Shown in pieces: positions 25,669 to 33,314 of a DNA stretch of 33,314 bases. The first letter of the stretch is position 1, and every line of letters begins with the position of its first letter. This DNA comes from Pseudomonadota bacterium (GTDB taxonomy: Bacteria; Pseudomonadota; Gammaproteobacteria; Xanthomonadales; SZUA-36): positions 1 to 33,314 of the forward strand of contig JADFVZ010000040.1 of NCBI GenBank assembly GCA_015222805.1, read 5' to 3'. Under the pieces are notes generated by a model. That model saw only the letters and a program-made list of their open reading frames with translations, had not been told where the DNA came from and made no database searches. The position numbers were made by a program, and so were the translations under genes.

Positions 25669-25819
25669 CTCTCTCACGTCATTACTAGTTATAACAGGTA
25701 TTGCACTACTACTATAGCTGATAATGGGGAGTGTTTTTTCTGTAATCCAGTGTTATCAACAATCACAAGGTAAGCGAGAGGCTATCTTTTTTTTACAGGG
25801 GGGGGCGGGGCAGGCTTGC

Positions 25820-27298
25820 TCAGGTTTCCAGGATCGCCTTCATGCTGGTCATATAACCACGCAGTTTTTTGCCCACAATTTCAACCGGGTGGCTGCGGAT
25901 GGAGTCGTTAACAGCAACCAGTTTTTGATTGTCAACGCTATTGGATGCAACTGCTAAGCCTTCACCCATCTCAACGAGTGACAGTGTATCTACATAATCC
26001 TTTAGCAGGGGCACTGCAGCATGGCTGAAGAGGTAGTTGCCGTATTCGGCAGTATCGGAAATTATCACGTTCATTTCATATAAACGGTTGCGCGCCACGC
26101 AGTTGGCTATCAGTGGGGTTTCATGCAGGGATTCATAATATGCAGACTCTTCAATAATGCCATCAGCGCACATGGTTTCAAATGCCAGTTCAACCCCAGC
26201 TTTGACCATGGCAATAAGGAAGATGCCCTTGTCATAGTATTCTTGCTCATCAATGGCCTGGTTACACTCTGGAGCCTGTTCGAAAGATGTGTTTTTGGTT
26301 TCTTCCCGCCATTTCAACAGGTTTGCATCATTATTATCCCAGTCGTCCATCATGGTGCGGGAAAAAGCGCCTTCAATAATGTCGTCCATGTGCTTTTCAA
26401 AAAGTGACCGCAGCATGCCTTTTAATTCACCGGCCAGTTCATCTGCGCGGATTTTTGCCGGGTTGGATAGACGATCCATCATGTTGGTAATGCCGCCCTG
26501 TTTTAAGCCTTCGGTTATTACTTCCCAACCGGTCTGGATAAGCTTGGCTGCATAGGCGGAATCCATACCCTCGGAGAGCATTTTTTGATGTGCCAGGATG
26601 GAGCCGGTTTGCAGCATTCCACAGAGAATTGTCTGCTCGCCCATAAGGTCGGATTTAACCTCCGCAATAAACGAGGAATCAAGAACACCTGCACGGTGAC
26701 CACCAGTGGCAGCGGCATAAGCTTTAGCTGTGGAGTATCCATTTCCCTGCGGGTCATTTTCCGGGTGTACCGCAATCAGGGTGGGTACGCCAAAGCCACG
26801 TTTATATTCTTCACGTACTTCTGTGCCCGGGCATTTCGGAGCAACCATGATCACGGTAATATCAGGCCGGATTTGCATACCTTCCTCTACAATATTAAAA
26901 CCGTGCGAGTAGGATAGGGTGGCAGCTTGTTTCATCAGCGGCATGATCGCTTCGATCACCCGACTGTGTTGCTTGTCCGGGGTCAGGTTAAGTATGAGGT
27001 CAGCCTCGGGAATCAGGTTTTCAAAAGTATCAACAGCAAATCCATTCTCTGAGGCATTGCACCAGGACTGACGTTTTTCTGCAATTGCCTGTGGCCGCAG
27101 TGCATAACTGATGTTTAAGCCGGAGTCACGCATGTTCAGGCCCTGGTTAAGGCCCTGGGCGCCGCAGCCCACAATCACAACTTTCCAGTCTTTGATCGCT
27201 TCACAGCCATCAGTGAATTCATCTGCGTGCATAAAACGGCATTTACCCAACTGGGCCAGTTGTTGACGCATGCTTAGTGTGTTGAAGTAGTTGCTCAT
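25820..27298 (-). CDS. ilvC: Ketol-acid reductoisomerase (class II)
   Basis: 492 residues, the long class II form as in enterics. It converts acetolactate or acetohydroxybutyrate to dihydroxy acids with NADPH and Mg2+, in valine and isoleucine synthesis. The Rossmann motif is [20 protein letters not shown] (40-59). [15 protein letters not shown] and [16 protein letters not shown] are conserved family blocks. The duplicated helical knotted domain of class II ([16 protein letters not shown] near the start and [17 protein letters not shown] later) is complete. It starts [20 protein letters not shown], as in E. coli. It is divergent from ilvY with a 121-base control region. Expected to be induced by IlvY plus substrate. 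Confidence 0.97.
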   Translation of the reverse strand: MSNYFNTLSMRQQLAQLGKCRFMHADEFTDGCEAIKDWKVVIVGCGAQGLNQGLNMRDSGLNISYALRPQAIAEKRQSWCNASENGFAVDTFENLIPEADLILNLTPDKQHSRVIEAIMPLMKQAATLSYSHGFNIVEEGMQIRPDITVIMVAPKCPGTEVREEYKRGFGVPTLIAVHPENDPQGNGYSTAKAYAAATGGHRAGVLDSSFIAEVKSDLMGEQTILCGMLQTGSILAHQKMLSEGMDSAYAAKLIQTGWEVITEGLKQGGITNMMDRLSNPAKIRADELAGELKGMLRSLFEKHMDDIIEGAFSRTMMDDWDNNDANLLKWREETKNTSFEQAPECNQAIDEQEYYDKGIFLIAMVKAGVELAFETMCADGIIEESAYYESLHETPLIANCVARNRLYEMNVIISDTAEYGNYLFSHAAVPLLKDYVDTLSLVEMGEGLAVASNSVDNQKLVAVNDSIRSHPVEIVGKKLRGYMTSMKAILET

Positions 27299-27331
27299 AG
27301 GTTTTCACTCATCTGGATTTACTTTGAGGAG

Positions 27332-27360
27332 AGCATAACGCTATTTCAATATTGCGTAAA
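27332..27360 (-). promoter_or_regulatory. Candidate ilvC promoter
   Basis: On the minus strand, TTTACG (27360-27355) and TATGCT (27337-27332) are 17 bases apart and match sigma-70 consensus at four positions each. A TATTGCG half-site (27350-27356) overlaps the -35 region, as expected for a gene activated by IlvY. Confidence 0.5.
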
Positions 27361-27380
27361 ATGATATATATTCACTTATA

Positions 27381-27399
27381 TATTGCGAATAACGCAATA
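27381..27399. promoter_or_regulatory. Probable IlvY operator
   Basis: Perfect palindrome TATTGCG-AATAA-CGCAATA (7-base arms, 5-base centre), containing the T-N11-A pattern of LysR-type sites. It lies 21 bases before the ilvY start, and a matching TATTGCG half-site is about 31 bases away at 27350-27356. This two-site layout between ilvY and ilvC fits autoregulation of ilvY and activation of ilvC. Confidence 0.7.
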
Positions 27400-27419
27400 A
27401 CCTTAAAGTGGTGAAACCA

Positions 27420-28313
27420 TTGAACCCAAACGCCCTGAAGTTATTCGTGGAATTATCCCGTAGTCTGCATTTTGCAAAAACGGCTGAAGCCCATCATATG
27501 AGTCCGTCAACATTAAGTCGCTTGATTCAACGCATGGAGGCGGATCTTGGCTGTAGTTTGCTTGAGCGCGACAATCGTTCTGTCAGCCTGACTGATGCCG
27601 GTAAAATATTTAACCAGTTTGCAGCACGGCAAATACAGGAATGGCAGCAGTTAAAGCTGTCGTTGCTGGAAAAAGATGCCAATCTATCCGGTCAATTACG
27701 CCTGTATTGTTCGGTCACGGCGGCATATAGTCATTTACCTCCGTTGCTGGATCGTTTCCGTTCCGTGAACCCGGGTGTGGAGTTGATTTTGAGTACTGGA
27801 GATCCCGCTGATGCTATTACCCAGTTGCAAAAAGGCCTGGTGGAGGTTTCAATTGCGGCACTGCCGGATAAACCAACGGCCGCCATTGTATTTAAAAGCC
27901 TGGAACAGGTACCACTGAGGATTATCGCACCTACCGTTGACTGCGAGACCAGGCGCCAGTTGCAGCAAGCTGAGATCGACTGGTCAGGGCTTGCCTATAT
28001 TTTTCCTGAGCACGGTCCTGCAAAAAGCCGCTTGAAGCACTGGCTGAGTAGCCAGGGTGTTAAACAACCACGGGTTTATGCGCGGGTTTCAGGGCATGAA
28101 GCACTGGTCAGTATGGTTGCCCTGGGCCTGGGTGTTGGCATGGCTCCACAGGTAGTGATTGACAATTCACCAATGCAGGCAAGGGTCAGGGTGTTACATC
28201 AGGGTGAAAACATCCGGCCTTTTGAGCTAGGTGTGTGTGCGTTGAAGAAAAATGAAGTAAATCCAATAGTTGCAGCATTTATAGCCACAGCAGAAGAGGT
28301 GGTATTTGATTAG
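27420..28313 (+). CDS. ilvY: LysR-type activator of ilvC
   Basis: 297 residues from the TTG at 27420, the same length as E. coli IlvY as I recall it. I prefer this start because GGTGA lies 5 bases upstream and NPNALKLFVELSRSLHF then lines up with the E. coli N-terminus. In-frame GTGs at 27408 and 27411 would add four or three residues. The helix-turn-helix is FAKTAEAHHMSPSTLSRLIQRME, recognisable by SPSTLSR. The effector domain has LYCSVTAAYSHLPPLLDRFR and SGHEALVSMVALGLGVGMAP, both close to E. coli IlvY. It senses acetolactate/acetohydroxybutyrate and activates ilvC. Unlike E. coli, it lies directly upstream of the ilvLGMED operon on the same strand. Confidence 0.93.
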   Translation: MNPNALKLFVELSRSLHFAKTAEAHHMSPSTLSRLIQRMEADLGCSLLERDNRSVSLTDAGKIFNQFAARQIQEWQQLKLSLLEKDANLSGQLRLYCSVTAAYSHLPPLLDRFRSVNPGVELILSTGDPADAITQLQKGLVEVSIAALPDKPTAAIVFKSLEQVPLRIIAPTVDCETRRQLQQAEIDWSGLAYIFPEHGPAKSRLKHWLSSQGVKQPRVYARVSGHEALVSMVALGLGVGMAPQVVIDNSPMQARVRVLHQGENIRPFELGVCALKKNEVNPIVAAFIATAEEVVFD

Positions 28314-28333
28314 TATGTGGATCAATGCCAGGC

Positions 28334-28365
28334 TTTCCGGTCAAGTATTTGACTATATCCGGAAA
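28334..28365 (+). other. Hairpin-forming region after ilvY
   Basis: TTTCCGG (28334-28340) and CCGGAAA (28359-28365) are complementary and enclose a smaller inverted repeat (GTCAA/TTGAC). A further outer pair is GGCTTT (28331-28336) with AAAGCC (28375-28380). There is no T-run, so termination of ilvY here is uncertain; it could equally be a regulatory site for the ilv promoter just downstream. Confidence 0.3.
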
Positions 28366-28400
28366 TAAGTACAAAAAGCCTTCCTGTTAATGAATATGTA

Positions 28401-28409
28401 TGTTATAAA
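28401..28409 (+). promoter_or_regulatory. Candidate promoter of the ilvLGMED operon (extended -10)
   Basis: TG-T-TATAAA at 28401-28409 is an extended -10 element with a 5/6 match; the -35 position is poor. Transcription would begin near 28416, about 37 nt before the leader peptide ATG, matching an attenuator architecture. Confidence 0.45.
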
Positions 28410-28452
28410 TTATCTCAGGAATTTAATCTAGATTGATAGTAGTAATAACTTT

Positions 28453-28533
28453 ATGAAAAATTTAAGTCTGGTCCTAATTAGCGTCCTTATTGTGGTGATT
28501 ATTCAGTCATCACCGGGGTGTTTGTTGGGCTAG
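28453..28533 (+). CDS. ilvL: ilv operon leader peptide (attenuation)
   Basis: A 26-residue open frame, ATG 28453 to TAG 28531-28533. It begins MKNLSLVLISVLIVVII; over its length it has 6 Leu, 4 Val and 4 Ile, so 14 of 26 residues are branched-chain amino acids, with a run of Val-Val-Ile-Ile codons (GTG GTG ATT ATT). This is the defining property of an ilvGMEDA-type leader peptide: shortage of charged Leu, Val or Ile tRNA stalls the ribosome and prevents termination upstream of ilvG. The terminator starts 19 bases after its stop. No strong ribosome-binding site is seen. It is easily missed because of its size. Confidence 0.9.
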   Translation: MKNLSLVLISVLIVVIIQSSPGCLLG

Positions 28534-28560
28534 ATAAAAGAACTCAAAAACAAACCCCCG
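28494..28560 (+). promoter_or_regulatory. Attenuator alternative structures (1:2 and antiterminator)
   Basis: Segment GGTGAT (28494-28499, within the Val/Ile codons) pairs with ATCACC (28509-28514). Alternatively 28514-28524 (CGGGGTGTTTG) pairs with 28551-28560 (CAAACCCCCG): ten pairs with only T28519 bulged. The second pairing occupies the left arm of the terminator. A ribosome stalled at the GTG GTG ATT ATT codons would block the first hairpin and favour the antiterminator, allowing transcription of ilvG. Confidence 0.8.
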
Positions 28561-28585
28561 CTTCGAGAGAACCGGGGGTTTTTTT
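28552..28585 (+). terminator. Attenuator terminator before ilvG
   Basis: Stem AAACCCCCG/CGGGGGTTT (28552-28560 with 28573-28581), extended by an inner TTC/GAA stem on a GAGA loop, then a T-run to 28585. It lies between the leader peptide and ilvG. Confidence 0.92.
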
Positions 28586-28689
28586 ATGAATGGGTATTGG
28601 AGTTTACGGTGTTAGAGTTAAATGCAGTACAGAACAACACAGCGCTGGATCAAGATAGCGGTTCACAGACTGATGAAGTGAAGGAACTT

Positions 28690-30354
28690 ATGAATAAGCA
28701 GCAGTTAACAGGTGCTCAAATAGTTATGCAGGTACTGCAGCAGCAAGGTGTAGACAGTATTTTCGGCTATCCCGGCGGGGCGATAATGCCTATCTACGAT
28801 GCTCTATACGACAGCGACATCAAGCATTACCTCTGTCGGCATGAGCAGGGTGTTGCTTTTGCAGCTGTTGGTTATGCCAGGGCCGGCAGGAAAACGGCTG
28901 TCTGCATGGCAACTTCGGGACCAGGTGCAACCAATCTTATTACCGGGCTGGCCGATGCCTACGCTGATTCTATACCGCTGGTAGCAATTACCGGACAGGT
29001 ACCTACCACCGCGATGGGTACGGATTCCTTCCAGGAGGTTGATATTATCAGCCTGGCAATGGCGGCAACCAAACACTGTTTTCAGGTCACCTGCGTTGAT
29101 GATTTGCAGTCAGTGCTTGAGCAGGCTTTTGCCATCGCCGGTTCCGGCAGGCAGGGGCCGGTATTGGTTGATATTCCTAAAGACATTCAGCTGGCTAGCA
29201 CACTACTAACTGCTAAAACAGAATTAGCCATCACCCCAATTCCACAATTTTCACAAGCTACCATGGCTATTGCCAAAACGCTAATTTCAGAGGCCAGTAA
29301 GCCGGTGTTATATGTTGGTGGTGGTGTGGGGATGGCAGGTGCCGTGGAAGAGTTGAGAGCATTTGCGCAGACCACAGGTATGCCATCTGTGAGTACATTG
29401 AAAGGGCTTGGCGCTGTTGATCCCGAGTGTGATTGTTTTCTCGGCATGCTGGGTATGCATGGACTAAAAGCAGCCAATCTCGCCGTTCAGGAATGTGACC
29501 TGCTGGTGGCGGTTGGTGCGCGTTTTGATGACAGGGTGACCGGTAAATTGGCAGAATTTGCACCGCATGCGAAAGTTATCCATTTAGATATTGATGTGGC
29601 AGAAATCAATAAGCGGCGTTGTGCAGATGCGGCTTTGATCGGTGATCTTAAAACCATGCTGCCGGAATTAATGACGGACCTGAAGATCGTTGCCTGGCGC
29701 AAGCATTGCACCAGCATGAAGTTAGACTATGCCTACGATTACAATTACCCCGGGGAAGACATTTATGCTCCGGCGGTACTCAAGGCATTAAGTGATGTTA
29801 CCCCCAAGACTGCTATTTTAACCACGGATGTGGGCCAGCACCAGATGTGGGCAACCCAGCATATGGTTTTTTCCCGGCCGGAAAACTTCCTCAGTAGCGG
29901 CGCGATCGGCACCATGGGCTTTGGTTTGCCAGCGGCCATCGGTGCGCAAATCAGTCGTCCGGATGCCCTCGTCATTACGGTTACCGGTGATGGTTCTATC
30001 ATGATGAACATCCAGGAACTGGCAACCCTGAAACGTTACCAGATACCGGTTAAAATTGTGTTGATTGATAATAGCCGGTTGGGTATGGTACGCCAGTGGC
30101 AGGAGCTGTTTTTCAGTGAACGTTATTCCGAAATTGATCTATCTGATAACCCAGATTTTGTTGCCCTTGCAGCAGCTTTCGAGATTAAATCACAGCGTAT
30201 CACTAAAAAGTCAGAGGTGGAGGCTGCTTTGACTGAAATGATGAGCCATCAGGGGCCTTATTTGTTGCAGATCAGTATTGATGAATATCACAACGTGTGG
30301 CCGTTGGTACCCCCGGATACCGCGAATCATGAAATGATTGAGGCCAGTTCATGA
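28690..30354 (+). CDS. ilvG: Acetohydroxyacid synthase II large subunit
   Basis: 554 residues from ATG 28690, which has AAGGA 4-5 bases upstream and lines up with the E. coli IlvG start; a TTG at 28597 would add 31 unconserved residues. The enzyme condenses pyruvate with pyruvate or 2-ketobutyrate, using ThDP, Mg2+ and FAD. The catalytic Glu52 is in [43 protein letters not shown] and the ThDP motif GDGSIMMN...[10 protein letters not shown] are intact. The blocks [15 protein letters not shown] and [20 protein letters not shown] are very close to E. coli IlvG. The frame is intact, so unlike E. coli K-12 it is functional. It overlaps ilvM by 4 bases (ATGA). Confidence 0.95.
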   Translation: MNKQQLTGAQIVMQVLQQQGVDSIFGYPGGAIMPIYDALYDSDIKHYLCRHEQGVAFAAVGYARAGRKTAVCMATSGPGATNLITGLADAYADSIPLVAITGQVPTTAMGTDSFQEVDIISLAMAATKHCFQVTCVDDLQSVLEQAFAIAGSGRQGPVLVDIPKDIQLASTLLTAKTELAITPIPQFSQATMAIAKTLISEASKPVLYVGGGVGMAGAVEELRAFAQTTGMPSVSTLKGLGAVDPECDCFLGMLGMHGLKAANLAVQECDLLVAVGARFDDRVTGKLAEFAPHAKVIHLDIDVAEINKRRCADAALIGDLKTMLPELMTDLKIVAWRKHCTSMKLDYAYDYNYPGEDIYAPAVLKALSDVTPKTAILTTDVGQHQMWATQHMVFSRPENFLSSGAIGTMGFGLPAAIGAQISRPDALVITVTGDGSIMMNIQELATLKRYQIPVKIVLIDNSRLGMVRQWQELFFSERYSEIDLSDNPDFVALAAAFEIKSQRITKKSEVEAALTEMMSHQGPYLLQISIDEYHNVWPLVPPDTANHEMIEASS

Positions 30355-30584
30355 ATCATTCAACACTAATAATAAAAGCCAATAACCAGCCCACCGTAAT
30401 GGAAAGGCTGATGCAGGTAACCCGATATCGCGGCTTTTCAATCAATAAACTGAATATGCAAAAGCTGAGTGATAAAGACCTGGAAATTATCATGTCAGTG
30501 GACAGCAGAAATCCGATCGAAAATCTAAGCCGGCAACTGCTCAAGTTAGTTGATGTTGTCGATATTTCAATTTCAAACTCATAA
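30351..30584 (+). CDS. ilvM: Acetohydroxyacid synthase II small (regulatory) subunit
   Basis: 77 residues, one ACT-like domain: [30 protein letters not shown], then the end [12 protein letters not shown], matching the IlvM pattern (RGF...MNM... QLNKLVDV). It stabilises and activates IlvG. Its ATG overlaps the ilvG stop, so the subunits are translated together. Short length relative to IlvH/IlvN supports the isozyme II assignment. Confidence 0.93.
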   Translation: MNHSTLIIKANNQPTVMERLMQVTRYRGFSINKLNMQKLSDKDLEIIMSVDSRNPIENLSRQLLKLVDVVDISISNS

Positions 30585-30626
30585 TAGAATGATTAATAAC
30601 CAAACTTTTTATCAGGAAAAACTTCA

Positions 30627-31553
30627 ATGGCACAGGTAGGCGCAGATTATATTTGGTTCAACGGTGAACTTATTCCCTGGAAGGACGCGACAATTCATGT
30701 CATGTCCCATGCTTTGCATTACGGTTCATCAGTTTTTGAAGGGATTCGTGCATATGATACGCATAGAGGTACCTGTGTATTTCGCCTGCGCGAACATATA
30801 GAGCGGATGTTTAATTCGGCCAAAATTTATCGGATGAATATTCCCTATACAGAGGATGAAATTATCCAGGCCTGTAAAGACACCCTGATTAAAAATAAGC
30901 TTAAAAGTGCTTACCTCCGGCCACTGTCATTCCTGGGCGATATTGGCATGGGTTTACGGCCGCCTACAGGTATTCTTGCAGACACCATGATTGCAGCTTT
31001 TAAATGGGAAGCATACCTGGGTGCAGAGGCCTTCGAGCAGGGTGTCGATGTCGGTGTGTCATCCTGGAACCGACTGGCACCCAACACCATGCCGACCAGT
31101 GCCAAAGCGGCAGGAAACTACCTGTCATCGCAGTTGATTTCAATGGAAGCCCATCGTCACGGCTACGCGGAAGGTATTGCCCTTGATATCGACAACCATG
31201 TCAGTGAAGGCGCCGGTCAGAATGTCTTCCTGGTGAATAAAGGCGTCATATATACACCTCCGGGGGCGGCATCGATACTTTCCGGCCTGACCCGTGATGC
31301 TGTGGTGGTTTTAGCCCGGGACATGGGTTATGAAGTCTGTGAAGAAACCATCAATCGTGAAGCTTTATACCTGGCTGATGAGTTTTTCATGACCGGAACC
31401 GCTACCGAAGTAGTACCGGTACACAGTGTCGACGGCATAGAGATTGGTAAAGGACCCCGCGGTCCGGTAACAACTGAAATCCAGAAAGCCTTTTTTGGGT
31501 TGTTTGATGGTACGACCGAAGATAAGTGGGGCTGGCTGGATCAGGTCGAATAA
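30627..31553 (+). CDS. ilvE: Branched-chain amino-acid aminotransferase
   Basis: 308 residues, full length. It transfers the amino group from glutamate to the 2-keto acids of valine, isoleucine and leucine. Fold-type IV PLP enzyme: [15 protein letters not shown] (31-45), the PLP lysine Lys160 in [26 protein letters not shown] and [14 protein letters not shown] are all present. ATG 30627 has AGGA upstream. It lies 42 bases after ilvM and one base before ilvD, in the same operon. Confidence 0.96.
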   Translation: MAQVGADYIWFNGELIPWKDATIHVMSHALHYGSSVFEGIRAYDTHRGTCVFRLREHIERMFNSAKIYRMNIPYTEDEIIQACKDTLIKNKLKSAYLRPLSFLGDIGMGLRPPTGILADTMIAAFKWEAYLGAEAFEQGVDVGVSSWNRLAPNTMPTSAKAAGNYLSSQLISMEAHRHGYAEGIALDIDNHVSEGAGQNVFLVNKGVIYTPPGAASILSGLTRDAVVVLARDMGYEVCEETINREALYLADEFFMTGTATEVVPVHSVDGIEIGKGPRGPVTTEIQKAFFGLFDGTTEDKWGWLDQVE

Positions 31554-31554
31554 G

Positions 31555-33314
31555 ATGCCTAAATTACGTTCAGCGACAACAACGCAAGGCCGTAATATGG
31601 CGGGTGCCCGTGCTTTATGGCGGGCAACCGGAATGACGGATGAAGATTTTGGCAAGCCGATTATTGCCGTGGTCAACTCATTCACTCAGTTCGTCCCCGG
31701 ACATGTGCACTTAAAAGACCTGGGGCAACTGGTTGCCCGTTCAATTGAAGACTCTGGTGGGGTGGCCAAAGAATTCAATACCATCGCGGTTGATGATGGC
31801 ATTGCCATGGGGCATGGCGGGATGCTCTACAGCCTGCCTTCCCGGGAATTGATCGCAGACTCGGTTGAATACATGGTCAATGCCCATTGTGCTGATGCCA
31901 TGGTGTGTATTTCCAATTGCGACAAAATCACTCCGGGAATGCTGATGGCATCCCTGCGCCTGAATATTCCGGTAATTTTTATCTCCGGCGGTCCGATGGA
32001 AGCTGGCAAGACCCGGCTTGCGGGTGAGTTGACCAAACTGGACCTGGTCGATGCCATGATCACAGGCGCCGACCCTGAAGTCAGTGATGAACTCAGTGAT
32101 CAGATTGAACGTTCAGCCTGTCCCACCTGTGGTTCCTGTTCCGGTATGTTTACTGCCAATTCGATGAATTGCCTGGTTGAGGCCCTCGGACTGGCGCTGC
32201 CTGGGAATGGCTCGATGCTGGCAACCCATGCAGATCGAAAACAGTTGTTTATGCGTGCGGGAGAACAAATTGTAGAACTGGCAGGTCGTTACTATAAAAA
32301 TGATGATTTAAAAGTTCTGCCACGCAGTATTGCCACCAAAGCCGCTTTTGAAAATGTGATGTCACTGGATATCGCCATGGGTGGTTCGACCAATACCGTA
32401 TTACATTTGCTGGCAGCTGCGCAGGAGGCCGAAGTAGATTTCACCATGGCCGATATAGACCGACTTTCACGCAAGGTGCCAAACTTGTGCAAGGTCGCAC
32501 CCTCGACTCCCTTCTACCATATGGAAGATGTCCACCGGGCCGGCGGGGTGATGGGAATACTGGGGGAGTTGAAACGTGCCGATTTATTAAACGCGGATAT
32601 GCAAACTATATTGGGTATTAGCCTGGCTGATCAAATTGACCAATACGATGTGACCCTCACTGAGGATAAAACCATTCTGGATTTTTACCGTGCAGGCCCT
32701 GCGGGAATTCGTACCACCGAGGCCTTTAGCCAGGACTGCCGTTACGACAGCCTGGATGTCGATCGGCAGCAGGGCTGTATCCGCAGCAGTGAATATGCTT
32801 ACTCCCGGGACGGCGGGCTGGCGATTCTAAGCGGTAACCTCGCTGAAAACGGCTGTATTGTTAAAACAGCGGGGGTCACTGAGGAAAATCTGGTCTTTAC
32901 CGGTGTTGCTAATGTGTTCGAAAGCCAGGAATCAGCGGTAGAAGGCATCCTTGCCGGCAAAGTCAACGCAGGTGATGTGGTTGTTATTCGTTATGAAGGA
33001 CCAAAAGGCGGTCCCGGCATGCAGGAAATGCTGTACCCCACCACCTATTTAAAGAGCATGGGATTAGGTACACAGTGTGCCCTGATTACCGATGGTCGTT
33101 TTTCAGGAGGTACCTCTGGCTTGTCGATTGGCCACGTGTCTCCAGAAGCCGCTTCCGGTGGTGTGATTGCATTGGTTGAACAGGGTGATCAAATTGAAAT
33201 TGATATTCCCAACCGGGTGATCCATTTAAATGTATCAGCTGATGAACTGGAGCAAAGACAGGCAGCTATGCTAGCTAAAGGCGAGCAGGCCTGGCGGCCG
33301 GAAAACCGGGTTCG
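31555..33314 (+). CDS. ilvD: Dihydroxy-acid dehydratase (3' truncated by window)
   Basis: 586 residues are present and the frame is open to the window end; about 30 residues should be missing compared with E. coli IlvD. Begins [20 protein letters not shown]. Fe-S and active-site residues are in place: Asp81 in [10 protein letters not shown], Cys122 and Lys124 in [12 protein letters not shown], and the cysteine-rich [18 protein letters not shown]. Later, [12 protein letters not shown] and [11 protein letters not shown] are conserved. It dehydrates dihydroxyisovalerate and dihydroxymethylvalerate to 2-keto acids. ATG 31555 follows the ilvE stop by one base. Whether ilvA follows cannot be seen. 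Confidence 0.96.
   Translation, partial: MPKLRSATTTQGRNMAGARALWRATGMTDEDFGKPIIAVVNSFTQFVPGHVHLKDLGQLVARSIEDSGGVAKEFNTIAVDDGIAMGHGGMLYSLPSRELIADSVEYMVNAHCADAMVCISNCDKITPGMLMASLRLNIPVIFISGGPMEAGKTRLAGELTKLDLVDAMITGADPEVSDELSDQIERSACPTCGSCSGMFTANSMNCLVEALGLALPGNGSMLATHADRKQLFMRAGEQIVELAGRYYKNDDLKVLPRSIATKAAFENVMSLDIAMGGSTNTVLHLLAAAQEAEVDFTMADIDRLSRKVPNLCKVAPSTPFYHMEDVHRAGGVMGILGELKRADLLNADMQTILGISLADQIDQYDVTLTEDKTILDFYRAGPAGIRTTEAFSQDCRYDSLDVDRQQGCIRSSEYAYSRDGGLAILSGNLAENGCIVKTAGVTEENLVFTGVANVFESQESAVEGILAGKVNAGDVVVIRYEGPKGGPGMQEMLYPTTYLKSMGLGTQCALITDGRFSGGTSGLSIGHVSPEAASGGVIALVEQGDQIEIDIPNRVIHLNVSADELEQRQAAMLAKGEQAWRPENRV

Noticed and set aside
25798-25810. G8-C-G4 tract after ilvC as a G-quadruplex
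   Set aside because: Too few separate G-runs in a suitable arrangement; on the ilvC mRNA it is C-rich. It may be a homopolymer length error or a simple low-complexity stretch.
28597-28689. TTG-started N-terminal extension of IlvG
   Set aside because: It begins 12 bases after the attenuator T-run, has no good ribosome-binding site and is not part of the IlvG fold; ATG 28690 has AAGGA and matches E. coli.

Overview
The window looks like chromosome of a free-living, probably marine gammaproteobacterium. I infer this from the protein families: TonB/ExbB-type energy transduction with a trailing TPR gene, class II IlvC, an enteric-like ilvLGMED operon with IlvY next to IlvC, a wax ester synthase, and DUF481/DUF885/DUF4956 proteins. 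Base composition is balanced and fairly uniform. A Cellvibrionales-like member is my guess, not something the sequence proves. I see no rRNA, tRNA, CRISPR, insertion sequence or phage gene.

Layout. (1) 1-5170: the 3' end of tonB, a TPR protein gene that starts inside it, a cold-shock gene, and a 961-residue TonB-dependent receptor; the last three are each closed by a clear hairpin terminator. (2) 5180-5340: three tandem copies of a ~53-bp intergenic repeat. (3) 5364-12003: a divergent cluster. On the minus strand, in transcription order, are a methyltransferase, a DUF4826-like protein, a sulfotransferase-like protein and a prolyl-hydroxylase-like 2OG-Fe(II) oxygenase. On the plus strand are two tandem TPR-sulfotransferases resembling tyrosylprotein sulfotransferase. 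With the adjacent receptor this is the best candidate here for an undescribed system: protein or peptide sulfation and hydroxylation. (4) 12074-16336: lipid and hydrolase genes (wax ester synthase/DGAT, alpha/beta hydrolase, DUF885 metallopeptidase-like). (5) 16368-21986: a large palindromic repeat, a DUF4956 membrane protein, a secreted metallophosphatase, two tandem secreted CotH-like kinase paralogues facing it, and a DUF481 outer-membrane protein. (6) 22159-25590: a minus-strand operon encoding a membrane protein (degenerate cyclase-like, TolB-like and TPR regions) and two small secreted paralogues. (7) 25820-33314: branched-chain amino-acid biosynthesis: ilvC, divergent ilvY, then an attenuator with an ilvL leader peptide, ilvG, ilvM, ilvE and the start of ilvD.

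How the genes work together. In region 7, IlvG/IlvM form acetohydroxyacid synthase, IlvC and IlvD make the 2-keto acids, and IlvE transaminates them. IlvY should activate ilvC when substrate accumulates, while ribosome stalling in ilvL should control ilvGMED. Region 5 pairs apparent extracytoplasmic kinases with a phosphatase. Region 3 pairs protein-modifying enzymes with an outer-membrane receptor. These last two functional links are inferences from gene order.
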